A stretch of DNA of 7,730 bases from Candidatus Peregrinibacteria bacterium (GCA_030638845.1 DAOWDW010000024.1:1-7730); one strand, 5' to 3'; positions 1 through 4,284 are shown, numbered from the stretch's first letter. The notes: a model not told the origin generated them from the letters alone. Made by a program: numbers and translations.

Positions 1-669
1 ATTTGTAAGAATATCTGAAAGATGACCTGTTACATTGGAATCTGTTTCTGCCTCTTTGAAATCATATTTCAATCTAAATTTTGCAAACATGTATGATCCT
101 ATAAGAAGGAAAATCATCCAAGTAGCAAAAAATATTCCAAGAATTGGCTGAGTAATAAATAGAACAATAAATATTCCAGTTATTTGAAGAAATGGAAACC
201 AAAAATCAAATACTAATTTGTCATGTAATGTTTCGAAGGCTCGTACATATCTTCTGGTTTTAGCAACTAAGCTACCTGTAAAGTTACCTACAAAGAAATT
301 ATATGAGTGATGTTGCATATTTTCGAGAGCTGTATTTGTTAAGTCTCGAATCATTTTTGTTTGAAAAAATGTGATTGTTAAATCTCCAAATCTATAACAA
401 ATATTAAATATAATTATAATAATGATTATAAATGTAAATATTCCAAGCACTTCACTACGAAGATTTTCTGGTACATTTTCACCTGTAATAACATCAAAAA
501 TATCTCGGTAGTACAATTTAACAACTAAATCTGCAAGAATAGTTCCACATCCATAGAATGCAAATATAAGTATTCCAGAAACAGGGTAGCGTTTCGCGAT
601 AGTAAAATACGTTTTAAGTATTTCCTTTAGAGGAACATGTTGCCTTTCTTTGTTAGATTCATTTTTCAT
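1..669 (-). CDS. ABC exporter, N-terminal transmembrane domain (partial)
   Basis: Reverse-strand frame open from ATG at 669 to the left edge; 223 codons are visible and the C-terminal part, including any ATPase domain, lies outside. I translated it by hand. A short charged N-terminus (MKNESNKERQHVPLKEIL) is followed by hydrophobic segments near residues 32-52, 85-104 and 165-200. Landmarks of the ABC_membrane exporter fold are present: Q-TKMIRDLTNTALENMQHHSYNF, then FTGSLVAKTRRYVRAFE (the usual F-x-x-x-x-TG-L-x-x-R region), and near the edge EAETDSNVTGHLSDILTN (the usual E-x-D-S-x-V-x-G-x-x-x-D-x-x-x-N stretch). It should sit in the inner membrane as half of a homo- or heterodimeric exporter. 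Substrate cannot be told. No Shine-Dalgarno precedes the ATG (GCTTTTTTC), but a good -10 lies 9 nt upstream, so the message may be leaderless. The gene is divergent from the nuclease gene. Confidence 0.85.
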   Translation of the reverse strand, partial: MKNESNKERQHVPLKEILKTYFTIAKRYPVSGILIFAFYGCGTILADLVVKLYYRDIFDVITGENVPENLRSEVLGIFTFIIIIIIIFNICYRFGDLTITFFQTKMIRDLTNTALENMQHHSYNFFVGNFTGSLVAKTRRYVRAFETLHDKLVFDFWFPFLQITGIFIVLFITQPILGIFFATWMIFLLIGSYMFAKFRLKYDFKEAETDSNVTGHLSDILTN

Positions 670-678
670 GAAAAAAGC

Positions 679-706
679 AGTATAAAGGCTTGGTTTATAG
701 TGTCGA
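679..706 (-). promoter_or_regulatory. Promoter for the ABC exporter gene
   Basis: On the minus strand TCGACA (706-701, five of six matches to the -35 consensus) is separated by 16 bp from TATACT (684-679, five of six matches to the -10 consensus). Initiation about 7 nt after the -10 would fall near 672, two to four bases before the ATG at 669. The gene would then have almost no 5' leader, which agrees with the lack of a ribosome binding site. Confidence 0.55.
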
Positions 707-735
707 GGTTTTTTTAGGTCTTATTTATGTGCATT

Positions 736-752
736 TGTATTACAATGTAACA
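736..752. promoter_or_regulatory. Possible operator palindrome upstream of the ABC promoter
   Basis: TTACA-A-TGTAA (740-750) is a perfect 5-bp-arm inverted repeat, loosely extended outward to TGTA...ACA. It lies about 30 bp upstream of the ABC exporter -35, where an activator or repressor could bind. It is short, and in AT-rich DNA such palindromes arise by chance, so the assignment is weak. Confidence 0.2.
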
Positions 753-763
753 CAAAAATAATT

Positions 764-835
764 TCCCTCTCCCCCATGGGAGACTGGGCTTAAAGAGAGG
801 GGAAAAGTATTATACTTTTCAACTTAATAGTTGAA
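764..835. repeat. Cluster of three consecutive inverted repeats
   Basis: Three dyads abut each other in the divergent spacer. First, CCCTCTC (765-771) pairs with GAGAGGG (795-801); a smaller CCCA/TGGG stem (773-776 with 785-788) can form inside. Second, GAAAAGTAT-T-ATACTTTTC (802-820) is a perfect 9-bp-arm repeat around one base. Third, TTCAACT-TAAT-AGTTGAA (818-835) has 7-bp arms and a 4-nt loop, sharing bases 818-820 with the second. Together they fill this stretch almost without gaps. They may be binding sites or a structured transcript; no T-run follows, so they are not ordinary terminators. Confidence 0.55.
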
Positions 836-866
836 TATATATCTTATAGAAATAAGGTAAAAAGGC

Positions 867-894
867 TTGCGCTAATTATTAATATTAATATTAT
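867..894 (+). promoter_or_regulatory. Candidate promoter for a small RNA
   Basis: TTGCGC (867-872) and TATTAT (889-894) are separated by 16 bp on the plus strand. Initiation near 901 would give an RNA of about 80 nt ending at the intrinsic terminator at 945-980. The two hexamers also lie within an AT-rich inverted repeat (GCTAAT 871-876 with ATTAGC 893-898), so a match by chance is possible. Confidence 0.3.
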
Positions 895-900
895 TAGCAA

Positions 901-980
901 TAGTGTTGTGCCACTTGAGGAGGTTTGTAACTTCCTCATCACCTCCCCGTCTTGATCGTTATGGTTGAGACGGGGTTTTT
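901..980 (+). ncRNA. Putative small RNA ending in an intrinsic terminator
   Basis: No protein gene precedes the strong plus-strand terminator here, yet something must be transcribed into it. The stretch folds into a hairpin GAGGAGG-tttgtaa-CTTCCTC (917-923 with 931-937, one G-T pair), a short linker, and the terminator hairpin 945-975. The linker and the first bases of the terminator stem read ATCACCTCC (939-947), the same as the 3' tail of bacterial 16S rRNA, so the RNA could pair with GGAGG-type ribosome binding sites. GGAGGT (919-924) can also pair with ACCTCC (941-946), which would compete with both hairpins. An alternative reading is a 5' leader/attenuator of the nuclease gene, which begins 43 nt after the T-run. 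I do not recognise a known RNA family. Confidence 0.35.
945..980 (+). terminator. Strong rho-independent terminator
   Basis: CCCCGTCT (945-952) pairs perfectly with AGACGGGG (968-975) around a 15-nt loop, followed by TTTTT (976-980) and a further AT-rich tail. It is the only GC-rich hairpin plus T-run I found in the window. It lies upstream of the nuclease gene on the same strand and so insulates or attenuates that gene rather than ending a visible CDS. On the minus strand it has A instead of T after the stem, so it works in one direction only. Confidence 0.78.
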
Positions 981-986
981 AATTAT

Positions 987-1015
987 TTTTCAAATATTCT
1001 TGATTTATGTATAGT
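987..1015 (+). promoter_or_regulatory. Candidate promoter for the nuclease gene
   Basis: TTTTCA (987-992) and TATAGT (1010-1015) are 17 bp apart. The -10 ends only 7 nt before the GTG start at 1023, so transcription would begin at or next to the start codon. The sequence before the GTG (TTTCTCAT) has no Shine-Dalgarno. The preceding terminator means the gene needs a promoter in this interval. Confidence 0.4.
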
Positions 1016-1022
1016 TTCTCAT

Positions 1023-1580
1023 GTGAAGAGAAATAATTACTTGTGGCTTGGGCTTATTATTATAATTTCTGGGTGTAGCGGAATTATAAAAGAAGACACG
1101 AATTTAGAAATTTCTAAAAATCAAATAGCCCAAAAAAATATAATAAATGAAAGCCAGGAAGAATCTAACTTAGATAAAGTAAAACTATTAAGAGTAATAG
1201 ACGGAGATACAATAGAAGTAAGTTTAGAAGATGGAATAAAGGAAATAGTAAGAATAATAGGAATAGATACTCCAGAAATATTGTATGGAGAAACTGCTTC
1301 AGATTGTTTTGCACAGGAAGCTAGAGAAAGAATGGAAGAATTATTATTTAATGGATATATTTCATTAGAAAAAAATAATGTAGGAGAAGATAGAGATAAA
1401 TATGAAAGATTACTTCGTTTTGTATCTGTAAACGAAGAGGACGTAGGATCAATTCTAATTAAAGAAGGATACGCGCGCGCATACCCTTGGTTTATGCATT
1501 CAAAAAAAGAGAATTACAAAATATTGGAAGATGTGGCAAAGAAAAGAGGGAGGGGGATTTGGGGGGAATGCAGTGAATAA
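1023..1580 (+). CDS. Secreted lipoprotein thermonuclease (SNase family)
   Basis: A 185-residue protein with a lipoprotein signal: K2R3 then a hydrophobic stretch and lipobox I15-S16-G17-C18, so the mature protein would be lipid-anchored outside the membrane at Cys18. After a polar linker (about 19-50) comes the staphylococcal nuclease domain (about 52-183). The catalytic signature is complete: VIDGDTIEV (first acidic ligand), RIIGIDTPE (arginine, second aspartate and glutamate) and DKYERLLRFV (second catalytic arginine); the closing GYARAY and RGIWG motifs are also present. Expected activity is calcium-dependent cleavage of DNA or RNA. The start is GTG; the ATG two bases upstream is out of frame and meets TGA at once. 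No Shine-Dalgarno is present. The last codons are G-rich (GGG, GGGGG, GGGGGG at 1548-1566), unlike the rest of the gene. It converges on the membrane-protein gene. Confidence 0.9.
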   Translation: MKRNNYLWLGLIIIISGCSGIIKEDTNLEISKNQIAQKNIINESQEESNLDKVKLLRVIDGDTIEVSLEDGIKEIVRIIGIDTPEILYGETASDCFAQEARERMEELLFNGYISLEKNNVGEDRDKYERLLRFVSVNEEDVGSILIKEGYARAYPWFMHSKKENYKILEDVAKKRGRGIWGECSE

Positions 1581-1582
1581 AA

Positions 1583-1606
1583 CAATGAAGCAATAAAACA
1601 ATGAAT
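1583..1606. repeat. 8-bp-period degenerate repeat array A
   Basis: Three tandem octamers begin 2 bp after the nuclease stop: CAATGAAG (1583-1590), CAATAAAA (1591-1598), CAATGAAT (1599-1606). The same CARTGAAG theme occurs at the end of the nuclease gene itself (CAGTGAAT, 1571-1578). Equivalent units recur at 2349-2480 in both orientations. Confidence 0.7.
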
Positions 1607-1612
1607 TGAAAT

Positions 1613-1731
1613 TGGAATACTGGGCACTGTTTAATGAAAATCTTAATCTAGATTACCAATAACCATTGGAATACTGGAATATTGGTGTACTGGAATACTG
1701 GTCACTGTTTAACGAAGATATTAATCTGCAT
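1613..1731. repeat. Imperfect 41-bp direct repeat, two copies
   Basis: Copy 1 (1613-1653) and copy 2 (1691-1731) both read TGGAATACTGG-n-CACTGTTTAA-n-GAA-n-AT-n-TTAATCT-nn-AT and differ at six positions. Each is followed by ACCAATAACCA (1655-1665 and 1740-1750), after 1 bp in copy 1 and 8 bp in copy 2. Copy 1 contains a perfect 12-bp palindrome, TAATCTAGATTA (1644-1655). No open frame of note crosses the stretch. Together with array B these repeats occupy nearly all of the 175-bp spacer between the two convergent genes. Confidence 0.7.
1668..1707. repeat. 8-bp-period degenerate repeat array B
   Basis: Five tandem octamers without any phase slip: GGAATACT (1668-1675), GGAATATT (1676-1683), GGTGTACT (1684-1691), GGAATACT (1692-1699), GGTCACTG (1700-1707). 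The last two units are the start of copy 2 of the 41-bp repeat. Same period as arrays A and C but a different unit sequence. Confidence 0.75.
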
Positions 1732-1755
1732 ATTAATAAACCAATAACCAATACA

Positions 1756-2334
1756 CTACTTATAAAAATACCTATTCTTAAGTCCTACGAATAAATAGAA
1801 ACAATAGAGTGCCAAACAAATAGCAACGCTTGTCCAAAACAAAATAATTGCAGTAGCATGCACGCTAGAAGCAATTTGATTTGTGTAATCTAAGATATCA
1901 AATTGGGTAAATAGCTTATTCCAATCGTGCCCTCTATCTAATTCTATTCCAACTAATTCTCTTTCCATTTTAATCGCGTCTGCAATATATATGGACATGG
2001 TGTATAAGGAGAATGCAAACCAAAAAAGTACAGCACTTCCAGCAAAGAATAGACGCGAAAAAATAAGATGAAGAACAACTATTAGAGGAATAAATAATTC
2101 AAAAAATGGACCACCAGCATATAGCATAAATGTAGTAAATTCTCCTTTACCCATGTATTCATATGGCAAACCAAAAATAATATGTCCACTTTGGTGAAAA
2201 AAGTTATTTAAAGATGAAACCATTTTCAAATATGGATAAGTTTCTGTAAGAATCCAAATATCTGTATTTGCAATTACCCACAGTGTGTAACTAATGAGTA
2301 AGAGAAATAGTGCACGGAAAATGTGGATCAACAT
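1756..2334 (-). CDS. M50-like polytopic membrane protein with altered HExxH
   Basis: A membrane protein of 192 residues with hydrophobic segments near residues 3-22, 66-94, 97-118 and 155-185. It resembles a family of uncharacterised M50-type membrane metalloproteases: N-terminal membrane helix, a helix carrying HExxH, a conserved S-x-Y-I-A-D-A stretch, and GHDWN. Here the HExxH box reads H47-Q-S-G-H51, so the catalytic glutamate is glutamine (codon CAA); D119 and GHDWN (135-139) remain. It may bind zinc without cleaving peptides. The frame is open to an ATG at 2451, but I prefer ATG 2334. The extra 39 residues are encoded by 8-bp-period repeat DNA like that of the non-coding spacers, family similarity begins at the short form's first helix, and a -10-like TACACT lies 7 nt upstream of 2334. 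Family placement is from memory of motifs; function unknown. Confidence 0.7.
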   Translation of the reverse strand: MLIHIFRALFLLLISYTLWVIANTDIWILTETYPYLKMVSSLNNFFHQSGHIIFGLPYEYMGKGEFTTFMLYAGGPFFELFIPLIVVLHLIFSRLFFAGSAVLFWFAFSLYTMSIYIADAIKMERELVGIELDRGHDWNKLFTQFDILDYTNQIASSVHATAIILFWTSVAICLALYCFYLFVGLKNRYFYK

Positions 2335-2341
2335 TGAGGGT

Positions 2342-2370
2342 AGTGTAACAGTGAAGTAATAAAACAGAAA
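2342..2370 (-). promoter_or_regulatory. Candidate promoter for the M50-like gene
   Basis: On the minus strand TTTCTG (2370-2365, weak -35) and TACACT (2347-2342) are 17 bp apart, and the -10 ends 7 nt before the preferred ATG at 2334. This is the same close geometry as at the ABC exporter and nuclease genes. If transcription starts here, the longer reading from 2451 cannot be made from this promoter. Confidence 0.3.
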
Positions 2371-2480
2371 TACTGAGGAATAAAACAACAAAATAATGCA
2401 ATAATAATGCAGATAGATATGGCGCGCTTGCGTATTACTATATTGCTTCATTGATGTATTGCTTCATTGCTTATTGTCTA
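2349..2480. repeat. 8-bp-period degenerate repeat array C, two opposed halves
   Basis: Left half in the plus sense: CAGTGAAG, TAATAAAA, CAGAAATA, CTGAGGAA, TAAAACAA, CAAAATAA, TGCAATAA, TAATGCAG (2349-2412, eight units in phase). A 20-bp centre (2413-2432) contains GGCGCGCTTGCG. Right half: TATTACTA, TATTGCTT, CATTGATG, TATTGCTT, CATTGCTT, ATTGTCTA (2433-2480), which on the minus strand are CAAT-type units like array A. The exact 13-mer CAATGAAGCAATA occurs in array A and twice here on the opposite strand (2441-2453, 2457-2469). The array overlaps the 5' part of the long reading of the neighbouring gene, an argument that this part is non-coding. Confidence 0.65.
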
Positions 2481-2483
2481 TCG

Positions 2484-2497
2484 AAAACCTAGGTTTT
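2484..2497. promoter_or_regulatory. Perfect 14-bp palindrome, likely operator
   Basis: AAAACCTAGGTTTT is a perfect palindrome ending 1 bp before the TG of the extended -10 of the CheA promoter, so it fills the -35 to -10 spacer. A protein bound there would block that promoter. It lies in the divergent spacer between the CheA-type kinase and the M50-like gene and could affect both. Confidence 0.5.
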
Positions 2498-2498
2498 G

Positions 2499-2507
2499 TG
2501 CTATAAT
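2499..2507 (+). promoter_or_regulatory. Extended -10 promoter of the CheA-type kinase gene
   Basis: TGCTATAAT is a consensus extended -10 (TG-n-TATAAT, hexamer at 2502-2507). No good -35 is found at 16-18 bp, which extended -10 promoters tolerate. The hexamer ends 11 nt before the ATG at 2519, so the transcript would start about 5 nt upstream of the start codon. The AAGAGG at 2508-2513, which looks like a ribosome binding site, would then be largely outside the message; it would be used only if transcription begins further upstream. Confidence 0.5.
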
Positions 2508-2518
2508 AAGAGGATTCT

Positions 2519-4159
2519 ATGCCTCAGACACAGTTCATTAGTCTCTATGTAGATGAGATAAGAGATTATCTCGATTCACTTAGTTCTCGGCTTGTAGAAA
2601 TGGAGCGCTCTAAGGAGTATAAAGATGATTTGATGGATGAAATTATGAGACTTGCTCATACATGCAAAAGCTCATCTAATATTATGGGATTTGAAAGATT
2701 AACAGATCTATTCCATGCAATGGAAGATATTTTTGAATCTGTTAGGGGTAAGAATGAAAAACTTAAGCCAAAAACATTTGATTTAATTTTTGAAGCAATA
2801 GACTGGGTAGAGTTTGCACTTGGAAGTGTAGAAAGCTCTTCTAAAGAGCCAAGTGAAATTCCAATTATTAATAGACTTAGAGAATGGAAAGAGGAAGAAA
2901 GTAAAGAAGGAGAACAAGAGGTATTGCAGACAATGCTTAAAAAGAAAGTTGCCCCTATAGAGTCTGCAAATATTGCAAGTATTAGAGTGAATGCACACAC
3001 TTTAGATACACTAATAGATTTATCTAGAGATTTGTCGCAGGTACATATGGAGCTAAAAAATAGTTTGGGCGAAGATGATAAAGAAAAGAAAAATCAATTA
3101 GTAGGGAAGATGGGTGAGGTGCTTTCTACTATGCAAGAGCAAATTCATAGATGTCGACTTATTCCTGTTGGACAAATAGTTTTACAATTCCCAAAACTAA
3201 TAAGAGATGAAGCAAGAAGATACAATAAGAATGTAAAATTTTCTGTATTTTCTTCTGTTAGTCATATAGATAAAGGGCTTGCAGAAAGGCTTCATGGACC
3301 TCTTATTCATCTACTTAGGAATGCAGTAGATCATGGAATTGGGACTCCAGAAGAGAGAAAAGAAATAGGAAAGCCCGAAGAGGGCACGGTAACATTACGT
3401 ATTGAAAGAATGGAAGAGAGTATAAGAATAATTGTTGAGGATGATGGAAAGCCTATAGATATAGATGAGTTAAAACGAGTTGCCAGAAAAAATGATATTT
3501 CAGAAAAATGGCTAAATACTATTAATGAAAATAATATTATTGATCTTATTTCCAAACCGCATTTTACAACTACGCAAGAAGTAAGTCAGACTGCAGGTAG
3601 GGGAGTAGGACTTTCTGCGGTTAGAAGCGCGGTAGAATCATTTGCCGGAACGTTAACATTGTCTCAAGAAGAAGATGGAAAGAGTTTTATTATTACTGTG
3701 CCTGCACAGCTATCTGTAATAGAAGCCTTACTTATAGAGTCTAAAGAATCGTTATATGCTGTACCAAATGCATACGTTAAACAATTGCTCCATATAGAGA
3801 AAAAAAATATTTCCAAGGCAGCAGGAATACCATTTATAGAAGCAGAAGGAGAAAGTATGCCTATTGTTCAGCTAGAAGATTTCTTAAAAGAAGAACCAAG
3901 TATTTCTTCTTTAGATTCATTTTCAGATGATAAGCAAATAGTTACTATTTTATTAAAAGTTCAGGATCATTATTTGGCTTTAGCTATAGATAGATTGCTT
4001 TCTAGAGATACAATAATGATTAAACCTAGGGCAACTGGAGTGCTAAATCACCCTCTAATTTCTGGTCCAACTAGACTACCAAGTGGAACAGAAATAAGAC
4101 TACTTGGAATTCCAGAACTTGTTAGAACAATTCAGAATTTATCAGTAAGCGAAGAATAA
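2519..4159 (+). CDS. cheA: CheA-type chemotaxis histidine kinase
   Basis: A 546-residue cytoplasmic kinase with CheA domain order. The Hpt (P1) domain covers about 1-100 with phospho-acceptor H47 in LAHTCKSSSNIMGF. A linker (about 103-150) stands where a CheY-binding P2 domain would normally be; none is recognisable. The P3 dimerisation helices cover about 152-212, ending in the CheA hallmark HRCRLIPVGQIVLQFPKLIRDEAR. The ATPase (P4, about 213-395) has N-box HLLRNAVDHGI (N268), G1 box VEDDGKPID (307-314), an F-box-like HFTT (348-351) and G2 GRGVGL (360-365). The CheW-like P5 domain covers about 396-546. G1 is unusual: the second glycine of DDGxG is P312. The protein would phosphorylate a CheY-like regulator in response to receptors; none is encoded nearby. 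It converges on the type IV pilus operon, so a PilL/ChpA-like role in pilus control is plausible. Start ATG 2519 is preceded by AAGAGG (2508-2513) and by a consensus extended -10. Confidence 0.9.
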   Translation: MPQTQFISLYVDEIRDYLDSLSSRLVEMERSKEYKDDLMDEIMRLAHTCKSSSNIMGFERLTDLFHAMEDIFESVRGKNEKLKPKTFDLIFEAIDWVEFALGSVESSSKEPSEIPIINRLREWKEEESKEGEQEVLQTMLKKKVAPIESANIASIRVNAHTLDTLIDLSRDLSQVHMELKNSLGEDDKEKKNQLVGKMGEVLSTMQEQIHRCRLIPVGQIVLQFPKLIRDEARRYNKNVKFSVFSSVSHIDKGLAERLHGPLIHLLRNAVDHGIGTPEERKEIGKPEEGTVTLRIERMEESIRIIVEDDGKPIDIDELKRVARKNDISEKWLNTINENNIIDLISKPHFTTTQEVSQTAGRGVGLSAVRSAVESFAGTLTLSQEEDGKSFIITVPAQLSVIEALLIESKESLYAVPNAYVKQLLHIEKKNISKAAGIPFIEAEGESMPIVQLEDFLKEEPSISSLDSFSDDKQIVTILLKVQDHYLALAIDRLLSRDTIMIKPRATGVLNHPLISGPTRLPSGTEIRLLGIPELVRTIQNLSVSEE

Positions 4160-4284
4160 TAACATTCTGATATCAATGTGAGAAGGCATCGCGCTCCTCG
4201 TATATATTAAATATTTATAGCTTCTTCAGACTCTTTAGCTTCTTCAGCTTCTTTATTTTCGCATTTTCTTCATTTATTTCATTT
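4160..4284. other. Convergent spacer between cheA and pilin genes, with a coding-like relic
   Basis: The spacer holds a weak hairpin, GAGAAG (4180-4185) with CTCCTC (4194-4199). It pairs fully only as minus-strand RNA (G-U in place of A-C) and has no T-run, so it is at best a poor terminator for the pilus operon. TGATATCA (4168-4175) is a short palindrome. From 4266 down to 4207 on the minus strand, in the pilin reading frame but after one TAG and two TGA codons, the sequence reads RKCENKEAEEAKESEEAINI then TAA. That acidic stretch shares EEAKESEE (4222-4245) with the PilB linker. I see no start codon for it and do not call a gene. Confidence 0.5.

Noticed and set aside
727..750. Short plus-strand frame ATG TGC ATT TGT ATT ACA ATG TAA as a leader peptide.
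   Set aside because: Seven codons, no ribosome binding site, no regulatory codon run, and no linked terminator close by.
1668..1707. CRISPR-like array.
   Set aside because: Units are 8 bp, directly tandem, with no spacers and no cas genes.
1583..2469. CAATGAAGCAATA in inverted orientation on both sides of the M50-like gene, resembling terminal inverted repeats of a mobile element.
   Set aside because: The matches are units of low-complexity 8-bp-period arrays. No transposase, target-site duplication or defined ends are present, and the enclosed gene is not a mobility gene.
2656..3555. Open frames on the minus strand inside the CheA gene.
   Set aside because: The plus-strand frame encodes a full CheA domain set; the reverse frames are hydrophobic, lack homology I can recognise, and arise from the codon bias of the real gene.
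4207..4284. Extension of the pilin by read-through of TAG into the acidic tail.
   Set aside because: Two TGA codons follow the TAG before the open stretch, and the pilin already ends in NESGLVE, a normal ending for this pseudopilin type.
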